A DNA stretch of 64,000 bases from Acidisoma silvae (GCF_020618775.1 NZ_JAESVB010000004.1:124001-188000); one strand, 5' to 3'. Counted from the first letter of the stretch, positions 7,924 through 16,146 are shown. The notes: a model not told the origin generated them from the letters alone. A program made the numbers and translations.

Positions 7924-8688
7924 TCACGGAGCGTCTGCGGTTGCGCCCGCCGCCAGGGCCTTCCGCGCCGCCACCAGCTTCGCGATGCGGCTGAGCCGGA
8001 CATCTTCCAGGCCAAGGGATTGCAGCACCCGCACCGTGTCCGAGAGGTAGGAGGTGCAGCTGCCCAGAATGCCCGACGCGGTCGCCACGCGGCAGACGAT
8101 CTCATCATCCGTCAGCTTGCCGGTATAGCGGGGGGATGCGCGGTCTACCACGAAGGTCAGCGCGCGCACCGGTCCTTCCGCCGAATGCGCCGTCAACCAT
8201 TGCGGGCGGTAGGTATAGCCCGGCATTTCCCGTCGCCACAGCAGCGGCAATTCGCGCGCCAGCAGATGGGCCGGAATGCGATAGGCGAGGCCGGCGCAGG
8301 ATCCGCCCCGGTCCAGCGCCAGCATCAAGCCGGGATGGGCAGGCGATCCGCGTCCCAGCAGAAGCCAGATGCAATAGGCGCGATGGAAACCATAGATGGT
8401 CGCCACCCGGCGCTCGGTGAAGTCGATCACCGGATTCCACATCAGCGAGCCATAGCCGAAGAGCCAAAGATCCTGGTCGGCCGGATGCGCGGCCATCGTC
8501 TTGGCCTGACTGGCGGCCAGTTCCGCCTCGGTCATGAATTTCATGTCCGCCGGGGCCTCGGCCATGATGCGCGCCAAAACCGCGCCATCGCGCAGCGTTT
8601 CCCGCGTGATGGCAATTTCCTGGTCCTCGGGGGCTTCCAGGGCAAGCAGGGCGCCGTCATCCGGCTCAATATCTGGCATGGCTGTCAC
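7924..8688 (-). CDS. Gamma-glutamylcyclotransferase, ChaC family
   Basis: 254 residues. The ChaC core is unmistakable: LWLFGYGSLMWNP, GFHRAYC, GRGSPAHPGLMLALDRGG, and LLWRREM with the catalytic glutamate. ChaC enzymes cleave glutathione to 5-oxoproline and Cys-Gly in the cytoplasm. The first start is GTG 8688; an ATG at 8679 is equally possible. About 60 residues precede the domain, as in other alphaproteobacterial homologues. It is the last gene of a minus-strand run that begins with the aldehyde dehydrogenase at 11800. Confidence 0.92.
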   Translation of the reverse strand: MTAMPDIEPDDGALLALEAPEDQEIAITRETLRDGAVLARIMAEAPADMKFMTEAELAASQAKTMAAHPADQDLWLFGYGSLMWNPVIDFTERRVATIYGFHRAYCIWLLLGRGSPAHPGLMLALDRGGSCAGLAYRIPAHLLARELPLLWRREMPGYTYRPQWLTAHSAEGPVRALTFVVDRASPRYTGKLTDDEIVCRVATASGILGSCTSYLSDTVRVLQSLGLEDVRLSRIAKLVAARKALAAGATADAP

Positions 8689-8739
8689 GCTAGGGGGCGG
8701 GTCGGTTCAGGGTCAAGCGGCGGTCCGGCAGGCATGGGG

Positions 8740-9756
8740 TCAAACGGACCAGAGCGGTGGGGCCGCCAGCAGATGCCGGCGCAGCGTTTCCAGCTCGGCG
8801 CTCGTCATGCGCGCGGCCTGGCTTTCCTGCGGCTGGGGTGCGGACCAGGGCAGGGCCCAGGCCCCGGTTTCCAACCCTTCGGCGATGGCGGTCAGCCGGG
8901 CGGCCAGACGCGCGCTTTCATCGGTGGCGAGGTTCCAATCCGTCGTGCCGGGCAGGGCGCCATGGGCGGCGGGTTCGGGGCTGGTGACGAGTTCCAGCAG
9001 GCTAAGAAACAGGCGCAGGCTGTTCTGAATCCCCTCCAGCTGCGCCATGGACAGTTTCGTCTCGCGCGCCACCGGCGGCATCAGGGTTCGAAGGCGCTGT
9101 AGAACCGGGGTGATGGTCTCCACGCCCGCGCGGCGGGGCGCGTCATCCGCTGCCGGCTGAGCGGGGGCCGGGGCCACCAGATCGGCGCAACGGCGCAGCG
9201 CCTCGGCCATGCCGAAGCGCCAGAAGTCCCGCGCGTAAAGCGGCAGGGTGAAAGACAAGGCCAGCGCGATGCCGATGCCGATCAGCACGTTCACCGTGCG
9301 CCACAGGCCGACGCTGATCGAATCCATGCCGTAGCCGGTGACGATCAGCAGCGTGATGGCGGAAAGCTGCGCCACATAGCCGCCCCGGCTGATGGCGTGA
9401 TAGCCGCAGGCACCGCAGAACAGGGCCATGACGGCAAAGGTCAGCGGGGTGATGCCGACCGTGCTCTGCATGCCGATAATCACCAGCCCGGCCGCCGCGC
9501 CCAGCAAGGTGCCGGCGCCCCGTTCCAACGCCCGTCTGCGGATATTGCCGTGATGCTGTAGGCCCACCATGACGATGATGAAGGAGATGGAGGTCCATTC
9601 GCCATTCGGGATATGCGCCAGATAGGTGATGCTGAGGCCAAGGAAAATGCCGAGAGCACAGCGCACGGCGTGGATCAGCCTGCCGTGCCGGTAGCGCAGG
9701 CGCGGGTCACGCAGGGCGCGCAGGACAGGATTGGAAGCGGCAGGGGCGTCAGGCAT
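8740..9756 (-). CDS. FUSC-family inner-membrane protein
   Basis: 338 residues. Residues from about 25 to 170 form six closely spaced hydrophobic helices, including HIPNGEWTSISFIIVMVGLQ and RRALERGAGTLLGAAAGL, the conserved core of FUSC (fusaric-acid-resistance-like) and YccS/AaeB proteins. The remaining half is soluble and alpha-helical. Such proteins are linked to efflux of aromatic acids, but this one is half-size and its role is not established. It starts 16 bases after the stop of the phosphatase gene, so it is co-transcribed with it. Confidence 0.85.
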   Translation of the reverse strand: MPDAPAASNPVLRALRDPRLRYRHGRLIHAVRCALGIFLGLSITYLAHIPNGEWTSISFIIVMVGLQHHGNIRRRALERGAGTLLGAAAGLVIIGMQSTVGITPLTFAVMALFCGACGYHAISRGGYVAQLSAITLLIVTGYGMDSISVGLWRTVNVLIGIGIALALSFTLPLYARDFWRFGMAEALRRCADLVAPAPAQPAADDAPRRAGVETITPVLQRLRTLMPPVARETKLSMAQLEGIQNSLRLFLSLLELVTSPEPAAHGALPGTTDWNLATDESARLAARLTAIAEGLETGAWALPWSAPQPQESQAARMTSAELETLRRHLLAAPPLWSV

Positions 9757-9772
9757 CGGGCAGTCTCGGGTG

Positions 9773-10306
9773 TCAGGCTCGGGCCTCTATTACCCCGCCC
9801 ATGGGGGGCGCAGGCCGCGCGAGATCGATGGGCTGGCTTTCGCTGAGCGCGCACAGCACTTTCAACGGCCCGCCATGGGTGATGACGACGTGGCGGCCGC
9901 CCTGGGCCGCAATCTCCGCCCAGAAAGCCGAGACGCGGGCGATGAGCTGCTGGCCGTTCTCACCGCCGGGCGGGGTAAAGCCTTGCAGATCGGCCGCCCA
10001 GGCGTCGAGTTCGTGGCGGGGAACCTCATCCCATGGCACGCCTTCCCAGGCGCCGAAATCCATTTCAATCAGCCGGTCGTCCCGCTGGGCGGTCTGGCCC
10101 CAATCGGCAGCCAGGGCGTCCGCCACCAGCCGGCAGCGATGCAGGGGGCTGGTATGGATCGCAGCCCCCCGAAGCGGCGCGAGTTTTGCGACCAGGGTCA
10201 GGATATCCTGCTTCGGCCGGGCCAGACGCAAATCCAGCCGGCCGTAGCAGCGGCCCTGGCCACCCGACACGGCCGGGTGGCGGACCAAAGCGTAAGTGAA
10301 AGCCAA
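9773..10306 (-). CDS. Histidine phosphatase family protein, CobC (alpha-ribazole phosphatase)-like
   Basis: 177 residues. The branch-1 histidine phosphatase motif is LVRHP at 7-11 (Pro where Gly is usual, a change also seen in CobC-like proteins), Glu acid in LIEMDFGAWEG and the second His in VVITHGGP. CobC removes phosphate from alpha-ribazole-5'-phosphate in cobalamin synthesis, but no cobalamin gene is nearby, so substrate is open. The only usable start is TTG at 10306, nine bases after the stop of the aldehyde dehydrogenase gene, without a strong ribosome-binding site; translation may be coupled. Confidence 0.82.
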   Translation of the reverse strand: MAFTYALVRHPAVSGGQGRCYGRLDLRLARPKQDILTLVAKLAPLRGAAIHTSPLHRCRLVADALAADWGQTAQRDDRLIEMDFGAWEGVPWDEVPRHELDAWAADLQGFTPPGGENGQQLIARVSAFWAEIAAQGGRHVVITHGGPLKVLCALSESQPIDLARPAPPMGGVIEARA

Positions 10307-10315
10307 GGTTTTGAC

Positions 10316-11800
10316 TTAACCCAGCTTCACCCAGGTCGATTTCGACTGGGTATAGGCCAGAACGGCGTCCATGCATTTGTCGCGCGCGCTGCCGGACTGC
10401 TTGTAGCCGCCGAAGGGCTGGGTCATGTCGCCCTCGTCGAAGCAGTTCACCCAGATGGTGCCGGCTTCCACTTCCCGCGCCAGACGGTGCGCGGTGGAAA
10501 GATCGGAGGTCCAGATACCGGCGGCGAGGCCATAGATGGTGTCGTTGGCGACCTCGATGGCGTTCTCGATGCCGTCCACCGGAATGACAGCGGCAACGGG
10601 GCCGAAAATCTCTTCCTGGGCGATGCGCATCTTCGGGCCGACGCCGGTGAACAGAGCCGGGGCGACGTAGGCGCCCTTTTCCAGACCCTGCGGCACATTG
10701 CCGCCGAAGGCGAGCTGCGCGCCGTCCTGCTTGCCGATATCGATATAGTTCAGCACGCGCTTCTGATGTTCGAAGGTGACCAGCGGCCCCATATTGGTGC
10801 TTTCCAGCAGCGGGTCTGCCGGCACCCAGGATTCGGCTTCGCGCATGAAGCTGAACAGGAACTCGTCATGAATCTTCTTGTCGACGAGCAAGCGCGACCC
10901 GGCGTTACAGACCTCGCCCATATTATTGTAGATGCCCCAGGCGGCCGTTTTGGCGGCGGTCGCGATATCCGGCAGGTCGCCCATCAGCAGCTGCGGGGTC
11001 TTGCCGCCGCATTCCAGTGCGACGCGCTTCATATTGGACTGGCCGGAATAGATCATCATCAGCTTGCCGACTTCGGTGGAGCCGGTGAAGCTGACCTTGG
11101 CCACGTCCATGTGCAGAGCAAGACCCTTACCGGCGACTTCGCCCATGCCGTTGATGACATTGAAGACGCCCGGCGGGCCGCCGGCCTCGACAAAAAGTCG
11201 AGCCAGATGCACGGCTGACAAGGGTGACTGCTCAGCGGGTTTGAGCACGACGGAATTGCCGCCGGCGAGTGCGGGCGCGATCTTCCAAACGGCCATCAGC
11301 AACGGATAGTTCCACGGCACGATGCAGGCGACGACGCCGAGCGGTTCGCGCGTCGTGTAATGCAGCACATTGTCGGGGGTCGCCGTCGTCGTACCCGTCA
11401 TCTTGTCGATACATTCGGCCGAGAAACGAATGGTATGCGCGGCCGACGGCACGTCGATCGTGACCATGTCGTTGATCGGCTTGCCCATGTCCAAAGTGTC
11501 GAGCAGGGCCAGCAATTCCACCGAGTCTTCGATCAGATCGGCGAAGCGATACAGCACGGCCATGCGGTCGCGCGGCGCCATGCGCGACCATGACCCGCTT
11601 TTGAACGCTTTCAGGCCATCGGCCACCGCACGGTCCACATCGGCCTGCGATGCCTGGGAGATGGCGGCCAGCACACTGCCGTCAGCCGGGTTGATGGTCT
11701 CGAAATGGCCGCCGGTCAGCTCAACCATCTCGCCGCCGATAAAGGATCGGGTTTCGAATTTGAGGTTGGCCGCTTTTTCGTGCCAGGTCGGGCTCGTCAT
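10316..11800 (-). CDS. NAD(P)-dependent aldehyde dehydrogenase (PuuC/BetB-like)
   Basis: 494 residues, a full ALDH. The general-base glutamate is in VALECGGKTPQLL, the catalytic cysteine in NMGEVCNAGSRLLV near residue 300, the cofactor site in FTGSTEVGKL, and the C-terminal PFGGYKQSG is present. GEVCNAGSR resembles gamma-glutamyl-gamma-aminobutyraldehyde and related amino-aldehyde dehydrogenases. It heads a minus-strand cluster with the phosphatase, FUSC and ChaC genes. Substrate cannot be fixed from sequence. Confidence 0.93.
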   Translation of the reverse strand: MTSPTWHEKAANLKFETRSFIGGEMVELTGGHFETINPADGSVLAAISQASQADVDRAVADGLKAFKSGSWSRMAPRDRMAVLYRFADLIEDSVELLALLDTLDMGKPINDMVTIDVPSAAHTIRFSAECIDKMTGTTTATPDNVLHYTTREPLGVVACIVPWNYPLLMAVWKIAPALAGGNSVVLKPAEQSPLSAVHLARLFVEAGGPPGVFNVINGMGEVAGKGLALHMDVAKVSFTGSTEVGKLMMIYSGQSNMKRVALECGGKTPQLLMGDLPDIATAAKTAAWGIYNNMGEVCNAGSRLLVDKKIHDEFLFSFMREAESWVPADPLLESTNMGPLVTFEHQKRVLNYIDIGKQDGAQLAFGGNVPQGLEKGAYVAPALFTGVGPKMRIAQEEIFGPVAAVIPVDGIENAIEVANDTIYGLAAGIWTSDLSTAHRLAREVEAGTIWVNCFDEGDMTQPFGGYKQSGSARDKCMDAVLAYTQSKSTWVKLG

Positions 11801-12003
11801 CTCAGGCTCCAGGATCGGTTGCAGGCGTCAGCCTAACACGGGCGGGTCGAAACGAAACAGGGCCAGCATGGCCGCGGCACCCGCAATGATCCGACCCTTC
11901 CACAAGCCGCGGAACTGGGTGTAGCCTTCTCATGTGGCAGGCCCAGCGCCCGCCGCCCAACCAAAAGATCCGCGCCAACAAGCCGGACAAAGGGAGACAT
12001 CAG

Positions 12004-12588
12004 ATGAACAAGCTTGCCAATCCGGCGCCGCTTGGGCTTGCCGGTTTCGCTCTCACCACCTGGATGCTCAGCATGGTCAATGCAGGCTGGTATTCCGAGG
12101 CCGGGGTGCCGATGGTGCTTGCTCTGGCCTTCGCCTTCGGCGGCGCCGCCCAGTTCTGCGCGGGCCTGCTGGAACTGCCGCGCGGCAATACCTTCGGCTT
12201 CGTCGCCTTCTGTTCCTACGGCGCCTTCTGGTGGTCCTTCGCGCTGTTCGTGGCCTTTTTCGCGGCCCATGTGCCGGCGGCCTTCGTCGGCTGGTATCTG
12301 TTCATGTGGGGCGTCTTCACCTTCTACATGTGGATCGGCAGCCTGACGCTGAACCGCGCCGTGTCGTATATCTTCCTGGCGCTGTGGGTCACCTTCGGCT
12401 TGCTGGCGCTGGGCACATGGGGCATCGGCGCGGCCACCCGCATCGGCGGCTATACCGGGCTTCTCACGGCGATCATCGCCTTCTACGTTTCGGCGGCAGA
12501 GGTGATCAACGAAACCCATGGCCGCATCGTGCTGCCGCTGGGGGCGCGCCTGTCGCCAAATGACGTGCGTGCGGCGCAGATTATCTGA
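12004..12588 (+). CDS. Acetate/succinate uptake transporter, GPR1/FUN34/YaaH family
   Basis: 194 residues with six transmembrane helices. The family signature NPAPLGL is at residues 4-10, directly after the start; FGGAAQFCAGLLELPRGNTFG is the second conserved block. Start chosen at ATG 12004, preceded by GGGAGA, because the preceding open frame encodes no helix. E. coli SatP imports acetate and succinate with protons; the same role is likely. No acs or ack/pta gene is adjacent. Confidence 0.93.
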   Translation: MNKLANPAPLGLAGFALTTWMLSMVNAGWYSEAGVPMVLALAFAFGGAAQFCAGLLELPRGNTFGFVAFCSYGAFWWSFALFVAFFAAHVPAAFVGWYLFMWGVFTFYMWIGSLTLNRAVSYIFLALWVTFGLLALGTWGIGAATRIGGYTGLLTAIIAFYVSAAEVINETHGRIVLPLGARLSPNDVRAAQII

Positions 12589-12637
12589 TAGCGGCCTGTC
12601 GTGACGATTGATATTTGACCAGGAAAGTGAGCCAGCC

Positions 12638-13540
12638 TTGACACAAGAACGCGTGGGATTTGTGGGCCTCGGCCTGATGGGCCAGGGCATGGCCCGCAAT
12701 ATCTTGAAGAAAGGCTGGCCGCTGTCCGTTCTGGCCCATCGCAGCCGCACGGCGGTGGAAGCTTTGGTGGCCGAAGGGGCGACGGAAGTCACCTCCGCCC
12801 GTGCGCTGGCGGAAGCCAGCGATATCGTCGTGCTCTGCGTTACCGGATCGCCCGAGGTTTCGGCGGTGACGGAAGGGCCGGACGGTCTGGCCGCCGCCGG
12901 CAAGCCGTTGGTCGTGATTGACTGTTCAACGTCAGACCCGGCGCAGACGGTGGCGCTGGCAAGCCGGCTGGCGGCGCAAGGCATCACGCTGATCGACGCG
13001 CCGCTGGGCCGCACGCCGAAGGATGCCGAGGCCGGCACGCTGGACGTGATGGTCGGCGGTGACAGCGCCATTGTGGATCGTATCCGCCCGCTGCTGGAGG
13101 CTTTCGCGGGCCGCGTGGTACAGACGGGGCCGGTCGGCACCGGACATACCATGAAGCTGCTCAACAACTTCCTGTCGATGGGCTATGCCGCACTTTACGC
13201 GGAAGCCATGGCGCTGGGGGCCAAGGCAGGGCTCAGTCCGCAGGTTTTCGACAGCGTCATTCGCGGCGGCCGGATGGATTGCGGCTTCTACCAGACCTTC
13301 ATGAAATATACGCTGGAGCGCGACCGCGACGCCCATAAATTCGCCATTCGCAATGCGCTGAAGGACACGAGTTATCTGGCGGCCTATGCCAATGCCGTGC
13401 AATTCGCCAATCCGGTCGGTGCCGCCGTGCGTAATTCCTTCGCCGCCGCCGTGGGTGCGGGCAGGGGGGATGACTACGTGCCCATGCTGGCGGATTTCAT
13501 TGCCGAGGCGAATGGCGTGAGCCTGATCGAGAAAGACTAG
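12638..13540 (+). CDS. NAD(P)-dependent beta-hydroxyacid dehydrogenase (3-hydroxyisobutyrate / tartronate semialdehyde reductase family)
   Basis: About 300 residues. GFVGLGLMGQGMARNI is the N-terminal nucleotide-binding motif, and DCSTSDP, DAPLGRTP and GPVGTGHTMKLLNNFL with the catalytic lysine are the conserved family blocks. No ATG is available; TTG at 12638 is favoured because AGGAAAG lies ten bases before it, and TTG at 12608 is the alternative. The enzyme oxidises or reduces a C3-C4 beta-hydroxyacid; which one cannot be told. Confidence 0.9.
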   Translation: MTQERVGFVGLGLMGQGMARNILKKGWPLSVLAHRSRTAVEALVAEGATEVTSARALAEASDIVVLCVTGSPEVSAVTEGPDGLAAAGKPLVVIDCSTSDPAQTVALASRLAAQGITLIDAPLGRTPKDAEAGTLDVMVGGDSAIVDRIRPLLEAFAGRVVQTGPVGTGHTMKLLNNFLSMGYAALYAEAMALGAKAGLSPQVFDSVIRGGRMDCGFYQTFMKYTLERDRDAHKFAIRNALKDTSYLAAYANAVQFANPVGAAVRNSFAAAVGAGRGDDYVPMLADFIAEANGVSLIEKD

Positions 13541-13602
13541 AATAAAGTTTCCAGCGTAGGAATCTCTCAATGTGGCAGGGGGGCTACCTGTCGGCAAGCT
13601 GG

Positions 13603-13619
13603 ATCTATTCAAAATAGAT
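13603..13619. promoter_or_regulatory. Perfect palindrome ATCTATT-CAA-AATAGAT, candidate operator of the two-gene cassette
   Basis: A 7-3-7 perfect inverted repeat that ends 21 bases before the ATG at 13641, in an AT-rich stretch that also holds a TACGAT-like -10 candidate at 13623-13628. The position would place it across the core promoter of the cassette genes at 13641-14892. Direct sequence observation; its role as operator is inference. Confidence 0.5.
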
Positions 13620-13640
13620 TGTGTACGATACTAAAAATTC

Positions 13641-14138
13641 ATGTCGTATTCGTTTCAATTTATCGTTGATCAGTGGAAACTCATATCGGGGGCGGTCGAG
13701 TGGTCTCTGCCGTCAAACCCGGAAAGTGGGACGATAGGTTTTCTTGCTCCTTTGGCAATAGAAGGCGTCACCATCGCAGAGTTTGCGCTCAGAGGGCGTG
13801 CCTATGCCCATCAGCCAAATGAAGCTATTACACTCCAAGTTGAGGTCGGAGTAAGCAACTCCCGCACGCGGGAGGCGCTTGTTCGGCTGGATTGGCGCCC
13901 CCTGTCGCCTATCCATAAAAATCCTGACAAGCGCCAAATTTATGGAACGCATATACATCCGTTCGCGCTAAACTGGTCTGAGACGGAATTGCGTATGTTA
14001 ACAAATAACTTGCCGTGGGCTACTGTATCCGAAGATCCCGTGGATTTCCTGGGCCCATTAAAGCTTGGGAAAAAATTGTTCAAAATCAGCGACATAGAGA
14101 AAATACCCGAGCCACCTTGGTCGAGGCAACTTTTGTAG
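13641..14138 (+). CDS. Conserved-looking hypothetical protein, first gene of a two-gene accessory cassette
   Basis: 165 residues, no signal peptide or membrane helix. The central part (REALVRLDWRPLSP, HKNP, then GTHIHPFALNW) and the C-terminus (DIEKIPEPPWSRQLL) look like constrained motifs rather than random coding. I cannot assign a family. GC content is visibly lower than in flanking genes. Only one base separates its TAG from the ATG of the next gene, so the two proteins are translationally linked and probably act together. No ribosome-binding site is evident before the ATG; the transcript may be nearly leaderless. Confidence 0.75.
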   Translation: MSYSFQFIVDQWKLISGAVEWSLPSNPESGTIGFLAPLAIEGVTIAEFALRGRAYAHQPNEAITLQVEVGVSNSRTREALVRLDWRPLSPIHKNPDKRQIYGTHIHPFALNWSETELRMLTNNLPWATVSEDPVDFLGPLKLGKKLFKISDIEKIPEPPWSRQLL

Positions 14139-14139
14139 C

Positions 14140-14892
14140 ATGACAGCGACTAATCTTTTTAACGCTACCCAAGCGGATGCTGTTGAGGCGGCTGCCCGCT
14201 CGCTCGTTCAAGTCACGCGCGAAGGCACCCGCCAACTCGTCACCCTTCCGCTATTTTACCCAAGTGGCGCTGCGGCAACGGTGGAGGTGAAATATGTCGG
14301 CCCGCAGTTTCATATTAATGACTGTGGGCTCGCATATCATGAGGCCGAAATGCTGGGTGGCGAATATTTGTTCCAGCGCAATGCCCCCAAAGTGGCACAG
14401 AAGCATGGGGTGCAGGCAGGACGTCAAACCCTTCACTGGATGGCCCAATCCGACCAGCTTGCGGGTGGAATAGCGGATGTTGCTGGGGCCTCAACTGAAT
14501 TGGCCCGGACGATCGTTGAACGTCTGGCGAAACGCAGTGAGACGGACATTGAAGACCATCTTTATCCGAAGCTTAAAAAAATATTCGGTAAGCAAAATGT
14601 GAGCGAGAGGGTGGAGCTTTCTGGTGCCTCCGCTCACAAATGGACTGTGTCGGCCCTGGTGCAGTTGGGAGGGCCGACACTAGCCTTTCAGGCAGTCACG
14701 AACCATCACAGTTCCGTCTATACTTCAGGTATTATGTTGCACGATCTTTTCCTGCTCGAGCGCAAAGTGGTTCCCATCGCGGTCGTGCGGAATAAGGAGG
14801 AGATGGGCGACTATCTCCGTATCCTGGCTCAGTCAGCGAATGTGATCCAAGAGGATGTGGCCGAGGCCGAGTTGCGACGACTGGCGGCGTGA
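14140..14892 (+). CDS. DUF1828/DUF1829-like protein, second gene of the accessory cassette
   Basis: 250 residues. The N-terminal half (LVTLPLFYPSG, VEVKYVGPQFHINDCGLAYHEAE, then G and KVAQKHGVQ) resembles the DUF1828 pattern, in which a short beta sheet ends in an F-x-I-x-D-x-G motif. The C-terminal half (LSGASAHKWTVSALV, LAFQAVTNHHSSVYTSG, HDLFLLERKVVPIAVVRN) is laid out like the DUF1829 partner domain and could be a nuclease-like alpha/beta fold. Such proteins are found in phages and mobile regions; function unknown. Family naming is from memory of motif pattern, not a search. Confidence 0.7.
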   Translation: MTATNLFNATQADAVEAAARSLVQVTREGTRQLVTLPLFYPSGAAATVEVKYVGPQFHINDCGLAYHEAEMLGGEYLFQRNAPKVAQKHGVQAGRQTLHWMAQSDQLAGGIADVAGASTELARTIVERLAKRSETDIEDHLYPKLKKIFGKQNVSERVELSGASAHKWTVSALVQLGGPTLAFQAVTNHHSSVYTSGIMLHDLFLLERKVVPIAVVRNKEEMGDYLRILAQSANVIQEDVAEAELRRLAA

Positions 14893-14927
14893 AAGCTCTT
14901 GGGAGGTGAGGGCGGCGTAATTTCCCT

Positions 14928-15611
14928 CTACTCATCCCCGCGCAGATGGCGCTCGGCACGGCGGAGGTCTGCCTCCGTCGTGATCTTGAAGGCGTCTTCC
15001 GACCCCGGAACGATCCGCACGGGAATGCCCAGGGCTTCCGCGACCGAGGCGTCATCGGTGATCGGCGGCAGGTCCGTTCGCAGGGCAACGGCGCGATGGG
15101 CCGCCAGAATGGTCTGAAAGCGGAAGGATTGCGGCGTCTGCGCCCGCCATAGGATTGACCGGTCGATGGTGCCGGTCACCACGCCGTCCGCGCCAGATTT
15201 GATGGTGTCAAAAACCGGCATGGCGGCGATGGCGGCCTCGGCCCCATCCAGAACGGCGATGCTGGCGGCAATGGTCTCAGCCGTCACGAAAGGCCGCACG
15301 CCGTCATGAATGAGAATTGCATCCGGCGCGCGCTCCGCCAGCGCTTCCAGGCCCAGCCGCACGCTTTCGTCGCGCGTCGCGCCACCGATGACCGGCGGCA
15401 GCAGCGGCAGGCCGCGCGCGGCCTCCTCATACAGCGCCAGATCGTCGCGATGGATGACGACGGCGACATCGGTGACGTCCGGATGATCCAGAAAGGCGAT
15501 GGCCGTGTGCCGCAGCACCGGCATCCCACCCAATTGGCGGTATTGCTTGGGCGCCCCTGGCCCCATGCGCGTGCCGCGCCCGGCACAGACGATCAGCGCG
15601 GTCACTTTCAT
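14928..15611 (-). CDS. ispD: 2-C-methyl-D-erythritol 4-phosphate cytidylyltransferase
   Basis: 227 residues, full length for monofunctional IspD. The CTP site is VCAGRGTRMG followed by PKQY; further conserved blocks are GGATRDESVRLGLEAL, HDGVRPF, AQTPQSFRF and ITDDASVAEALG. It transfers CMP to methylerythritol phosphate in the non-mevalonate isoprenoid pathway. Many alphaproteobacteria carry a fused IspDF; here the frame ends after the IspD domain and no ispF follows. Confidence 0.95.
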   Translation of the reverse strand: MKVTALIVCAGRGTRMGPGAPKQYRQLGGMPVLRHTAIAFLDHPDVTDVAVVIHRDDLALYEEAARGLPLLPPVIGGATRDESVRLGLEALAERAPDAILIHDGVRPFVTAETIAASIAVLDGAEAAIAAMPVFDTIKSGADGVVTGTIDRSILWRAQTPQSFRFQTILAAHRAVALRTDLPPITDDASVAEALGIPVRIVPGSEDAFKITTEADLRRAERHLRGDE

Positions 15612-15717
15612 CTCAGTCGCCCTTATCAGGCCGCGAAACCTCCCGCGGCCTGGGGCTCATGAAGCAGAAGCCGCCCCGGCTCAAGTCCCAGCTCAAGTCC
15701 TGGCCTTTCGCTCCGCG

Positions 15718-16146
15718 CTATCGCGCCTGGCCATACATGCGGTCGCCGCTGCTGTCCGAGCAGTAGCAGGTGCTGCCGGGCGCGCGCGCCACTTCCATCG
15801 GGCAAGTGGAAGTCGGCGTATAGCAGGCGCGGGCGGCGGCCGTCGGCGCGGGCGTCTGCGGCGGGTAATAGACGGTGGGCGGCGGGGGCGGCGCGGCATA
15901 GATCACCGGCGGGGCCGCGTAATAGACGGGCGGCGGCGCCACCACGATCGGCGGCGGATAGTAATAGGGACGCGGTCCGTAATAGCCGGGGCCGGGGCCG
16001 CCGTACCAGACGCCGCCCCGCCACCAGGCCAGCGCCGGTTGCGGCGCCAAGACGCCGCTGCCGGCCAGAAACGCCACGCCGCCGATCGCGGCGAAGGCCA
16101 GGCCCTTCAGCCGCCCGGCACCCATCATTCGCTGTCCGAGACCCAT
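15718..16146 (-). CDS. Secreted tyrosine/proline-rich protein with C-terminal cysteine module
   Basis: 142 residues from the ATG at 16146, which has GAGGA seven bases upstream; ATG 16155 and TTG 16176 are alternatives. A hydrophobic signal (LAFAAIGGVAFLAGSGVL) ends in PALAW. The middle, about 50 residues, is a low-complexity run of P, Y, A and G (YYGPRPYYYPPP and similar). The last 35 residues hold five cysteines in a C-x6-C-x10-C-x-C type spacing ending in GQAR, a small module I associate with envelope proteins of Acetobacteraceae. Probably a cell-surface or periplasmic protein of unknown function. Confidence 0.75.
   Translation of the reverse strand: MGLGQRMMGAGRLKGLAFAAIGGVAFLAGSGVLAPQPALAWWRGGVWYGGPGPGYYGPRPYYYPPPIVVAPPPVYYAAPPVIYAAPPPPPTVYYPPQTPAPTAAARACYTPTSTCPMEVARAPGSTCYCSDSSGDRMYGQAR

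Noticed and set aside
7600-9102. 500-codon plus-strand open frame
   Set aside because: Runs through the opposite strand of the SCPU, ChaC and FUSC genes; no domain can be seen.
9731-11218. 495-codon plus-strand open frame
   Set aside because: Antisense of the CobC-like and aldehyde dehydrogenase genes.
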